A stretch of 64,000 nucleotides of DNA from Halocatena halophila (GTDB taxonomy: Archaea; Halobacteriota; Halobacteria; Halobacteriales; Haloarculaceae). The stretch lies in contig CP071306.1 of assembly GCA_027563145.1 (NCBI GenBank), positions 2,108,001 to 2,172,000 on the forward strand, written 5' to 3'. Under the pieces are notes generated by a model. It was not told the DNA's origin. It did not search any database and saw only the letters and a program-made list of their open reading frames with translations. Shown here piece after piece: positions 26,296 through 33,977 of the stretch (positions are counted from its first letter, which is position 1; the number at the start of each line of letters is the position of its first letter). A program made the position numbers and the translations under genes.

Positions 26296-27299
26296 CGTGC
26301 GATCGAAGCGGTGCGAAGCTCGGTCAACACTGCGCTTGCAGCTCCGGCGTCGATCGCCTGCTCGGCCAGTTCAACACCGTCTTTGAGCGTCGACGTTTCG
26401 CCGCTGACGTAGATCGCCGCGCCGGCGTTGGCGAGCACGATCTCTCGGGCTGGGCCGGTTCGCTCCCCACGGAGGATTCCATCGAGCGTTGCGGCGTTTT
26501 CAGCGGGCGAGCCGCCAGCGACCGCCTCGATCGGTGCGCGTTCCAGGCCGAGCGATGCGGGTTCGATCGTGTATTGCTCGATTTCCGTGCCAGACACCTC
26601 CGCGACGGTTGTTTCACTGTGGAGACAGATTTCGTCCAGTCCGTCGCCGTGGACCACCAGCGCGTGTTCGACCGGGAGTCGAGCGAGTGCGCTCGCGACC
26701 GTTTCGACCAGCGCCGGGTCGTAGACGCCAACGATCTGGCCGTCTGCACCGGCCGGATTGGTGAGTGGCCCGAGCACGTTGAAGATCGTTCGGAGTCCCA
26801 GCTCGCGTCGTGGCCCGATCACGGCTTTCATCGCCGGATGGAAGACGGGTGCGTGCATGAAGCCGATTCCGTGGCGTTCGATCAGCCCTTCGACGACGGC
26901 TGGTTCCTCGGTGGCGGGCACCTCCAGTGCATCGAGGACATCAGTGCTTCCGGATTGTGATGAGACGGAGTAGTTGCCGTGTTTGGCGACTGGAACGCCA
27001 GCACCTGCTGCAACGATCGCACTCGTCGTCGAGACGTTGATCGTGTCGTAATCGTCGCCGCCAGTTCCACAGGTGTCGACGAGGCCTGCCTGGTCGGGTT
27101 CGATCGTTCGGGCAGCCTTTCGCATCCCCCGGGCGAAGCCTGCGATCTCTGCTTCGGTCTCGCCCTTTGCGCGGAGCGCTGCCAGCAACGCACCGATCTG
27201 GGCCTCCGTTGCATCTTCGAACACCGCCGTTGCGGCCTCGGTTGCCTGCTGTTCGGTCAAATCCTCACCGTCGGTGAGCTGCTCGATATACGTGTTCAT
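26292..27299 (-). CDS. trpD: anthranilate phosphoribosyltransferase
   Basis: The 335-residue protein has VDTCGTGGDDYDTINVST (the GTGGD PRPP loop), KHGNYSVSSQSGSTDVLD, and FNVLGPLTNPAGA. It joins anthranilate to PRPP. The ATG at 27299 (MNTYIEQLTDGED) is preferred to an in-frame start 13 codons upstream, because AT-rich promoter sequence (ATATATGATC) occupies that region. First gene of trpDFEG. The trpCBA genes are not in the window, matching the two-operon arrangement known in Haloferax. Confidence 0.94.
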   Translation of the reverse strand: MNTYIEQLTDGEDLTEQQATEAATAVFEDATEAQIGALLAALRAKGETEAEIAGFARGMRKAARTIEPDQAGLVDTCGTGGDDYDTINVSTTSAIVAAGAGVPVAKHGNYSVSSQSGSTDVLDALEVPATEEPAVVEGLIERHGIGFMHAPVFHPAMKAVIGPRRELGLRTIFNVLGPLTNPAGADGQIVGVYDPALVETVASALARLPVEHALVVHGDGLDEICLHSETTVAEVSGTEIEQYTIEPASLGLERAPIEAVAGGSPAENAATLDGILRGERTGPAREIVLANAGAAIYVSGETSTLKDGVELAEQAIDAGAASAVLTELRTASIAR

Positions 27300-27472
27300 A
27301 ATGGACACTAATGTTCGATAGTGGCTTACTATGATCATATATGTACATTCTCTTAATTCTGTTGGTAGTGTTAGGGGTTCTCAGGCATGACTGCTCGATC
27401 GACTGCCGTCGGTCAGTCAGTTTCGCAAAGGTCAAGTATCCCTCCCAGTTACTCGTGAGTGTAAGCAAGACG

Positions 27473-27547
27473 GGGTTCGTGGTCTAGGCTGGTTATGACA
27501 CCTCCTTGACATGGAGGAGGCCGGCGGTTCAAATCCGCCCGAACCCA
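27473..27547 (+). tRNA. tRNA-Val (GAC)
   Basis: A full cloverleaf can be drawn. The acceptor stem GGGTTCG pairs with CGAACCC, the anticodon stem CCTCC/GGAGG encloses loop TTGACAT (anticodon GAC at 34-36), and the T arm is GGCGG-TTCAAAT-CCGCC. The discriminator is A, CCA is not encoded, and there is no intron. It reads GTC and GTT valine codons. Its 3' end is repeated 211 bases downstream. Confidence 0.95.
27526..27543 (+). repeat. attachment-site-like repeat, copy in tRNA 3' end
   Basis: GGTTCAAATCCGCCCGAA within the T arm and acceptor stem of tRNA-Val is repeated exactly at 27737-27754. Tyrosine recombinases of archaeal elements often target such tRNA 3' ends and leave a copy at the other boundary. 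Confidence 0.6.
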
Positions 27548-27696
27548 TAGGAATTTTCGAAGTTGTTTTTTCGAGGCCGGCATTGCGACGTGGAGTGAGT
27601 GAACGTCGCGGCCAGACAGTCGATCGTCGAACGGAGTGAGCCGGTCGTCTGTCACGGGTTCAAATTTATTCTCTGAGTGATTGGAGAACGAAAGCC

Positions 27697-27749
27697 GCGG
27701 ATTTGAATCAGGGAGTGGAGCGTGTGGAACGACCGTGGTTCAAATCCGC
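27697..27749. repeat. imperfect inverted repeat derived from tRNA 3' end
   Basis: GCGGATTTGAATCA (27697-27710) pairs with TGGTTCAAATCCGC (27736-27749), 13 of 14 positions, across a 25-base loop. Both arms match the T arm of the tRNA-Val upstream, one of them in inverse orientation. Confidence 0.6.
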
Positions 27750-27754
27750 CCGAA
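27737..27754 (+). repeat. attachment-site-like repeat, downstream copy
   Basis: This is an exact 18-base copy of the tRNA-Val 3' part (27526-27543). It then diverges (GAATTCATG against GAACCCATA), so the last acceptor bases are not kept and the copy is not a functional tRNA. Confidence 0.6.
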
Positions 27755-27875
27755 TTCATGGATATTTTTCGGCGTCGTGAGATTCGATACTGAGATCGCA
27801 CGATCTGAGTGTATCAACAGGAGAGTCATCCGAAAGCTCGAAGCGGGATAGAAAGCAAGAGTTGCGATTCCTGCC

Positions 27876-28709
27876 TCAATCCGTGATCACATCATCGATC
27901 AACCCGACAGGAGTGGCATCATAGGCAGGATTTCGAATGCTGAACCCCTCAGCTGGCTCAAGCATCACCTCGCTTGCCGGCCGATATTCGTTTTCGAAAA
28001 CGAAGCCGTCTTCGATGATCTTTGCCCCGGAACCGACGACCCAGACAGGGACGTCAGCCGTGCTGGCAGCGGCGGCGATCGGATACGTCCCGACGCGATT
28101 GTACAGATGGTCCTCGACGATACAGTCCATCCCGACGACAACCCGATCGACATCGTCGAGCACCGTCCCGGCGGCGCTGTCGACCAGCAGCTCCGTCTCC
28201 ACCCGATCGATCGCGCCGAGCACGCGTGCCGTTTTCCGACCGAGATACCGGGGCCGGGCTTCGGTTGCGTACACCCGAAGATGCGTCCCATCGCTCGCCG
28301 CCCGTTCGATCCCCTCGAGGACGGTCGACGAGTAATCGTGTGTCAACAACACCATCTCGTCCTCGAGTTGGTCAGCGAACTGCGCTGCAGCCTCGCGCTT
28401 TGCGGTCTCAACACGATCAATGACGGAGTCGATCGCCTCCGCGGTTAGCTGCTTTGCAGCGTCTACCGAGGCCGGTTCAGCCTCGCTGACCGTCTCGACG
28501 ATCGTCCGCTGTGTGGTGTGTAACGATGCATGTGAAGGATTTGCACGCCGCAACGCCCCAGAATTGCGTTCGAGATCCCGAATATACTCCTCGACGGTGG
28601 CTGCCTCGCGCTCAGTAAGCGTCTCAAGTGCGCGTGCGGCCTTGATCGCGACAACAGACGAACTGTGTGTCTGCATCTCGCTGATCTCCGCAACCGTCTC
28701 GTCTATCAT
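27876..28709 (-). CDS. eIF-2B alpha/beta/delta-like protein (R15P isomerase family)
   Basis: The 277-residue protein has an N-terminal helical domain (1-115) and a Rossmann-like C-terminal domain with LLTHDYSSTVLEGI, VYATEARPRYLGRK, VDRVVVGMDCIVED and VWVVGSGAKI. The family includes ribose-1,5-bisphosphate isomerase, methylthioribose-1-phosphate isomerase and eIF2B regulatory subunits. In haloarchaea some members act in AMP degradation, but the substrate cannot be told here. The start at 28709 (MIDETVAEISEMQTHSSS) matches the family. Transcribed divergently from the GNAT gene next to priS. Confidence 0.85.
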   Translation of the reverse strand: MIDETVAEISEMQTHSSSVVAIKAARALETLTEREAATVEEYIRDLERNSGALRRANPSHASLHTTQRTIVETVSEAEPASVDAAKQLTAEAIDSVIDRVETAKREAAAQFADQLEDEMVLLTHDYSSTVLEGIERAASDGTHLRVYATEARPRYLGRKTARVLGAIDRVETELLVDSAAGTVLDDVDRVVVGMDCIVEDHLYNRVGTYPIAAAASTADVPVWVVGSGAKIIEDGFVFENEYRPASEVMLEPAEGFSIRNPAYDATPVGLIDDVITD

Positions 28710-28828
28710 ACCCGAACTCTTCGCAGTTCGTACTAAAGAACTTCTGGCTCTGCATCGGCCGTAACAATCATTTGCATTGAAACGAACCCCCGGTGGAGTT
28801 ATATTCGTTCCAGCAGTAACGAAAGCCA

Positions 28829-29311
28829 GTGAGCGTTAACGTTGACCGCCGGATCGTCCGCCCTGGCCAGGACACCTACGTGGACGACGCCTGGGATCTC
28901 AAAGAACGGATTCGGCAATCCGATGGCGTGTTACAGCAACGACGCGGCTTCTTCACGGATGCGTATCGACGATCCAAAATCTACTGTTATCTCTCTGAGG
29001 GACAAGAGGAACGACTCATCGGCTTTGCGGCGGTTCGACGCGACGGCTACATCCTGTTTCTCGCCGTTGCACCAGAGTTTCGTGGAGACGGTTTCGGCCG
29101 GCGACTCGTTTCTGGCGTCGCAGAAAATTACAACGGCGTGAGCTGTCACGCACGAACGACGAACGAACGAGCGCTTGGATTCTACGAGCATCTTGGTTTC
29201 GAAGTCGAGCGTCGTGTAACCAGCTACTACGAAGACGGTGGCGACGCCTACTACTTGCGACTGGGCGATGAGGGGTTGGCGGAAACGATATCGCGATTCG
29301 TCCGTTTCTGA
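28829..29311 (+). CDS. GNAT N-acetyltransferase next to priS
   Basis: The 160-residue GNAT protein has ILFLAVAPEFRGDGFGRRLV (acetyl-CoA loop RGDGFG) and ERALGFYEHLGFEVERR. It is RimI-like but the target is unknown. Translation begins at a GTG (28829), with no ATG before the first conserved strand. Its position 44 bases before priS, on the same strand, suggests one transcript. From memory a GNAT near priS is recurrent in haloarchaea. Confidence 0.82.
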   Translation: MSVNVDRRIVRPGQDTYVDDAWDLKERIRQSDGVLQQRRGFFTDAYRRSKIYCYLSEGQEERLIGFAAVRRDGYILFLAVAPEFRGDGFGRRLVSGVAENYNGVSCHARTTNERALGFYEHLGFEVERRVTSYYEDGGDAYYLRLGDEGLAETISRFVRF

Positions 29312-29355
29312 TCGGGTATCGAGAGGTTCTTTGTGCACACGTTCGTTCGTAGGAT

Positions 29356-30543
29356 ATGAACCAGCGGACGCGTGCGTACCTGCAGGGTCGGTTCGGCGAT
29401 TACTACCGCCGAACGGAGCTTTCGCTACCGCCCGCGCCCGGGCTGCGTGAATGGGGGGTTATCCCGTTTACGGAGGGTCCAGGGACCACGATGGTCCGCC
29501 ACAAAGAACTCGTAGAGCTAGGTGATCTCTCGACGTTTCTGGTGGACGAATCACCACGGCACGTGTATTTTTCGGCCGGCCAGTACGACGATCCGGGCGC
29601 GCGTTCGATGGCCGAGAAAGGATGGCAGGGTTCGGATCTGGTGTTCGATCTCGATGCCGATCATCTCCCGGCTGTCGATCCCGAAACCGATAGCTACGCC
29701 TCAATGCTAGAAACGTGTAAAGCGGCGCTGCTCCGACTGCTCGAATTCTTGCGGACGGATTTTGGTTTCGAGGACGACGCGCTCACGGTCGTTTTCTCGG
29801 GGAGTCGTGGCTATCACGTCCACGTCCGGACGGACGCAGTGCGTCCACTGGACCGAGAGGCCCGCAGTGAGATCGCCGCGTACCTGCTCGGAGAGGGCAT
29901 TTCTGGCGTTGAAGCGCTGACGAGCGAAGAGACCGTTGCCGGTCTCGGTCGATCGACGCCGGCACAAAAACACACGCTCACGACAGATGGCGGCTGGGGA
30001 CGACGCGTCCACAACAGGCTCTGTACGCTCGTTGAATCCATCCAGGAACTCGATGAGGCGGCTGCAATCGAGCGCCTCCACTCGTTCGATGGCATCGGCG
30101 AGAAGGGTGGGAAAATGCTGTATCAGGCGATCCTCGATCGTCCGGAGCAGTTCAGTGCTGGAAATCTCGACGTGGCCGGTCAGTACAGCCACACGCTCGC
30201 AAATCAGTTGCTTGAATCGGTGATCGAGGAGAGTGCAGTGCCCATTGACGAACCCGTAACGACAGACATCAATCGACTGATTCGTTTGCCGGGCTCGATC
30301 CACGGGGGGAGTGGGCTGGCCGTGTGTGAACTGTCGCTCGATGACGTCGAATCGTTTGATCCGTTAATAGAGGCCGTCCCGGAGCCGTTTTCAGGGGCCG
30401 AAATCACCATCAACAACCGAGAGCAACGGGCGGTCCAGCTGAGTGGGGAAACACATAAGATCCCAGCCGGCAATGTAACGGTCCGGGAGTCCATTGGCAT
30501 CTTCCTCATGGCCAGAGGACACGCTGAAAAGGCACCAGAATGA
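29356..30543 (+). CDS. priS: DNA primase small (catalytic) subunit
   Basis: The 395-residue archaeo-eukaryotic primase subunit has the metal-binding acidic triplet D98-x-D100 (VFDLDADH) and VFSGSRGYHVHV, plus the third Asp region near PLDREARSE. It makes RNA/DNA primers with PriL. The length is typical for haloarchaea. It overlaps the GINS gene by four bases (ATGA at 30540-30543), so the two replication proteins are translationally coupled. Confidence 0.95.
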   Translation: MNQRTRAYLQGRFGDYYRRTELSLPPAPGLREWGVIPFTEGPGTTMVRHKELVELGDLSTFLVDESPRHVYFSAGQYDDPGARSMAEKGWQGSDLVFDLDADHLPAVDPETDSYASMLETCKAALLRLLEFLRTDFGFEDDALTVVFSGSRGYHVHVRTDAVRPLDREARSEIAAYLLGEGISGVEALTSEETVAGLGRSTPAQKHTLTTDGGWGRRVHNRLCTLVESIQELDEAAAIERLHSFDGIGEKGGKMLYQAILDRPEQFSAGNLDVAGQYSHTLANQLLESVIEESAVPIDEPVTTDINRLIRLPGSIHGGSGLAVCELSLDDVESFDPLIEAVPEPFSGAEITINNREQRAVQLSGETHKIPAGNVTVRESIGIFLMARGHAEKAPE

Positions 30544-31346
30544 ACCTCGACGAGCTCCAATCAGTTCAGAGTCGCGAACGACAGATCGATAGCCTCCAGC
30601 AGCTGCACGACACATTTTATCAAGACGCAGGGCGATTCGTTCGACAGCTCCGCGAAGAGCGCGAATCCGTTGCCGAACGGGCGGCCGACCCGTTCGACTC
30701 CCCGGACGTCCAGCGGTTGACAAACGAGATCAACACCGCCGAACGGACCGTCGAATCGATTTATGAGCGCCGGATCGGCAAGCTCGTCAAACAGGCGAGT
30801 CTCGATGCCGCGGGAATGGCAGCCGACGTTGATGGATTGACGAGTGAAGAACGCGAGACGTTCGATCGACTCGTCGCTACCATCGAGGACAGCCGCTCTC
30901 GCGTGCTCGATACCGTCCTCGCCCAGGAAGCCGCCGCCGAGACCGCACCCCCGAGTGATGATGAGGATTCTGCAGGCCCCTCCGAAGCGAAAGCGTCTGC
31001 GAGTGAGCTCCGTGCGTCCTCGGCGATGGGATCCGGCGAAGATGTTACTACCGACCGGGAAACGCCACAACCCCCGCCGGACGAACCCCTTGAGACCGAG
31101 TCCGCTCCCGTTCAAGAAGTGGACGAGCCGACAGCTCCACAGCCACCAGATGAGACACCGACAGCTGGCGAGGATACGGACGATGTAGAGCGGATGACGG
31201 TCCGAATCACCAGCGATGTCGGCGAGATTCTGGGTGTTGATGACCGGGCGTATGAACTGTCGACTGACGACGTTGTGCGCCTCCCCACGATGAACGCGGA
31301 TCCGTTGCTTGAACAGGACGCTGCGATCCAGCTCGACCAGTCTTGA
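30540..31346 (+). CDS. GINS complex subunit (Gins15/51-type)
   Basis: The 268-residue protein has an N-terminal all-helical GINS A domain (1-125: MNLDELQSVQSRERQID), a long low-complexity linker rich in Pro, Glu and Asp (about 135-215), and a small C-terminal B domain (MTVRITSDVGEILGVDDRAY to LEQDAAIQL). The A-then-B order is that of the Sld5/Psf1 class. It would link the MCM helicase to primase. The extended acidic linker is a halophilic feature. Confidence 0.9.
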   Translation: MNLDELQSVQSRERQIDSLQQLHDTFYQDAGRFVRQLREERESVAERAADPFDSPDVQRLTNEINTAERTVESIYERRIGKLVKQASLDAAGMAADVDGLTSEERETFDRLVATIEDSRSRVLDTVLAQEAAAETAPPSDDEDSAGPSEAKASASELRASSAMGSGEDVTTDRETPQPPPDEPLETESAPVQEVDEPTAPQPPDETPTAGEDTDDVERMTVRITSDVGEILGVDDRAYELSTDDVVRLPTMNADPLLEQDAAIQLDQS

Positions 31347-31389
31347 CCGAAGGAGTGAGAGCTTTGGTCGTGGCTCGGTAGGGTTAGGC

Positions 31390-32574
31390 ATGCCGACGTA
31401 TCGATCAGTTGCTGACTCGGAGCTCCACGCGTATCGAGCGCTCACTGCGTATGCGTTTCGTCCCCACGAGGTTACCCCCCGATCTGGTGAACAAACGGAG
31501 GAGACGCCACCCTGGGCCCAGCTCTCGGCCGACCGAGGGCTGTTCGACGACGGCGAACTCGTCAGCACGATCGCTCACTACTGGCATACGCTCAGGGTGC
31601 GCGGCGAGTGGCACACGGTAGGCGGGGTGGCAAACGTTTCGACACCACCAAAACACCGGCGAAACGGCTATGTTCGAACGATGCTCGCCGAATCACTCGC
31701 CGAGTATCGCGAGAAAGAGATCGCGTTTTCGGCACTGTGGCCGTTCGACACCGAGTTCTATCGCCGGCTAGGCTACGAACGGTGTGCAGATCAGTACAGG
31801 ATCACGTGTAGTCCGGACGCGTTGGCGTTCATAGGTGACGAGTCAGCCGGCGGAACCTTCGTGGAGCTGACCCCCGAGGACATTCCAGCACTCGATGCGG
31901 TGTACACCACCTGTCACGACCACGATCTTGCGATGGACCGCACTGAAGCGTGGTGGCAAAAGCGGGTGTTCGACTATCGCACCCAGCCATTCGTTGCAGG
32001 GGTTGAGCGCGACGGAACGCTCGTCGGATATCTCGTCTACACGATCGAGGACACCGATGATGGCCGCCAGCTAACGGTTCACGAGCGGAGTTATCGCGAT
32101 GTGCGTGCCTACCGCGAACTGCTGCGATACTGTCGGTATCACGACTCGCAGGTAACCTCGCTTCAGTTTGATGTCGAACAGCCCCTTCTCTGGGAGCTGA
32201 CTCCCGATCCATCGAGCGTGCGGGTTGAGCGTCGATCTGGTGCCATGTTTCGCGTTGTTGACGTTGAACGGGGGCTCTCTGCGATCGACTACGCCGACAC
32301 AGGCAGCGTCGTCCTTGAGATAGCCGACTCGGATGCCCCGTGGAACGATGGGCGCTTCGAACTCACGGTGACCGACAATTCTGCCACCTGTGTCCCCAGT
32401 ACAGATCCCTCTGCGATCGAACTCGATATCTCTGCACTAGGTGCAATCGTCAGTGGCTATCGTTCGCCAGCGACGCTCGCCGAATACGAAACGATCGAGG
32501 GCACCGACGCGGCAATCGAGACGCTGGACCGGTTGCTTCCGGCAACCGAGCCATCACTCGTGGAGTTTTTCTAG
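31390..32574 (+). CDS. Eis-like multi-domain GNAT acetyltransferase
   Basis: The 394-residue protein has an N-terminal GNAT domain (about 1-150) with VGGVANVSTPPKHRRNGYVR (acetyl-CoA loop RRNGYV) and FYRRLGYERC, then a second GNAT-like domain, then a sterol-carrier-like C-terminal domain. It ends at VEFF, placing a Phe at the C-terminus as in mycobacterial Eis, where the terminal carboxylate helps catalysis. The substrate is unknown, perhaps an amine or an aminoglycoside-like molecule. The ATG at 31390 is the family start. The TAG lies in CTAG shared with the acyl-CoA dehydrogenase gene. Confidence 0.85.
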   Translation: MPTYRSVADSELHAYRALTAYAFRPHEVTPRSGEQTEETPPWAQLSADRGLFDDGELVSTIAHYWHTLRVRGEWHTVGGVANVSTPPKHRRNGYVRTMLAESLAEYREKEIAFSALWPFDTEFYRRLGYERCADQYRITCSPDALAFIGDESAGGTFVELTPEDIPALDAVYTTCHDHDLAMDRTEAWWQKRVFDYRTQPFVAGVERDGTLVGYLVYTIEDTDDGRQLTVHERSYRDVRAYRELLRYCRYHDSQVTSLQFDVEQPLLWELTPDPSSVRVERRSGAMFRVVDVERGLSAIDYADTGSVVLEIADSDAPWNDGRFELTVTDNSATCVPSTDPSAIELDISALGAIVSGYRSPATLAEYETIEGTDAAIETLDRLLPATEPSLVEFF

Positions 32575-33725
32575 GTCGGCGTCTGGCTGTAGATGAGATT
32601 GCGCTGGATTTCGTTTGCCCCTTCGTAGATGACTGGAATCCGAGAATCGCGAAACACGCGTGCGATGCGGCGGTCGTTCAGCACGGATCGGCCGCCGTGA
32701 AGCTGCATGCCGTTTTCGGCACACATCGTTGCCATCTCCGTCGATTTCGTCTTTGCCAGTGCGCCCCAGAAACCGGGCTGGTCGTTGTTAGCGACGGCGC
32801 GTGCCGCTCGCCAGTTGAGCGCGCGTGCGGCCTCGAACTCCATGCGCATCTCCGAAAGGCTGTGTTGGACCGATTGAAACGCATCGAGCGTGCGCCCGAA
32901 CGCCTCTCGGTCGTGAACGAACGACCACGCTTCCTCGATTGCAGCAGCTCCCAGTCCGAGTCCGTGGCCGCCAACGATCACGCGTCCGTGATTGAAAAAT
33001 TCGGCGAGCATATAAAAGCCGGCACCCTCCGGACCGATTCGGTTCTCGACCGGAATCTGACAGTCAGTGAGCGTGATGTGTGCCTGTTTTGACGCACGCA
33101 TTGCCATCTTCTCCGGGATGTGCTCTGCGTCGTAGCCGTCAGTGTCGGTTGGCACGATAAAAATCGAGTAGTTGCCGTATCGATTCGACTCATCGTCGTC
33201 GGTTTTGGCATAGAGGGTCACCCAGTCGGCCTCCACACCGTTGCCGATCCAGTATTTCTCTCCGTTGATGACGTACGAATCACCCACTCGATCGGCAGTG
33301 GTCGACATCCCCGCGAGATCGCTTCCACCATCCGGTTCGGAAACTGCCAGTCCCGTTATCTGGTCGTTGTTCGCAACCGGTTTGAGATACGTCTCCTTTT
33401 GTTCTTCAGAGCCGTGATCTTCGAGGATTTCTGCGCCGAATGACGCGAGCATCAGCGTCAGCCCGATGCCGGCATCTGCTCGAAAAAGCTCTTCGGCGAC
33501 CGCAAGCAGCTCTTCGAGTGAAAAGCCACGTCCACCGTAGGCTTCGCCGATGTCCTGGGCGACGATGTTCGCGTCCATTCCAGCCTCAAGCACGTCCAAG
33601 GGATACTCTCCGCTCCGATAGTACTGCGCAGCGACCGGCTCGATTTCGCTTTCGGCAAACTCCCGTGCCTCCCGTTTTGCTTTGTGTGCTGACTCGGGAA
33701 CGACAGTATCATCTAACAACTCCAT
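32571..33725 (-). CDS. acyl-CoA dehydrogenase
   Basis: The 384-residue flavoenzyme has an N-terminal helical domain, the middle beta domain with LAVSEPDGGSDLAG and the W of EKYWIGNG, and a C-terminal helical domain with the catalytic Glu in VIYEGANEIQRNLI. It oxidises acyl-CoA to enoyl-CoA and passes electrons to ETF. It is the normal length. It lies downstream of an acyl-CoA ligase gene on the same strand, separated by 252 bases with a hairpin array. Confidence 0.92.
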   Translation of the reverse strand: MELLDDTVVPESAHKAKREAREFAESEIEPVAAQYYRSGEYPLDVLEAGMDANIVAQDIGEAYGGRGFSLEELLAVAEELFRADAGIGLTLMLASFGAEILEDHGSEEQKETYLKPVANNDQITGLAVSEPDGGSDLAGMSTTADRVGDSYVINGEKYWIGNGVEADWVTLYAKTDDDESNRYGNYSIFIVPTDTDGYDAEHIPEKMAMRASKQAHITLTDCQIPVENRIGPEGAGFYMLAEFFNHGRVIVGGHGLGLGAAAIEEAWSFVHDREAFGRTLDAFQSVQHSLSEMRMEFEAARALNWRAARAVANNDQPGFWGALAKTKSTEMATMCAENGMQLHGGRSVLNDRRIARVFRDSRIPVIYEGANEIQRNLIYSQTPT

Positions 33726-33779
33726 CGGTACGAGCCACTTCGATGGCGACGGTAAAGTGACTTCTCCCCCGCCTAAAGT

Positions 33780-33931
33780 TGCCAGAACGAAGCTCTGGCA
33801 GCCCGCCGGATGTAATCCGGCGAAGTAGTCAAGCGAAGCTTGACTGATCAGCCAGAAATTGAAGATTTCTGGTCAAGTGGCAAGAACCCATAGCGCTCTT
33901 GCTGATCAACCAGAAATCGAAGATTTCTGGT
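33780..33931. repeat. array of six DNA hairpins, several with GAA loops
   Basis: Six perfect inverted repeats follow each other: 33780-33800 (7 bp, loop ACGAAGC), 33804-33822 (8 bp, loop GTA), 33827-33845 (8 bp, loop GAA), 33852-33872 (8 bp, loop TGAAG), 33880-33902 (6 bp, loop 11) and 33909-33931 (10 bp, loop GAA). Segments 33845-33876 and 33903-33934 are near-identical 32-base copies (30 of 32). The third hairpin contains GCGAAGC, a heptamer known to form an exceptionally stable DNA mini-hairpin. The array fills the gap between the acyl-CoA ligase and dehydrogenase genes. Confidence 0.85.
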
Positions 33932-33977
33932 CAATCCGTAGACTTTTTCCTCGAATTTCTGTAATCCTGATCGGAGA

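Larger units (their letters stand above)
27548..27875. other. gene-free stretch downstream of tRNA-Val with repeat remnants
   Basis: No coding frame is convincing here. It holds a short GGTTCAAAT (27657-27665), an inverted copy GCGGATTTGAATCA (27697-27710) and a direct copy GGTTCAAATCCGCCCGAA (27737-27754) of the tRNA 3' end. No integrase gene is seen. The stretch looks like the scar of one or more integrated elements since lost. Confidence 0.5.

Noticed and set aside
27473..27875. Functional integrated element
   Set aside because: Only repeats remain; there is no integrase, replication or cargo gene within the repeats.
33780..33931. CRISPR array
   Set aside because: The repeated units are palindromic hairpins of different sequence with only one near-identical pair, there are no regular spacers, and no cas genes are present.
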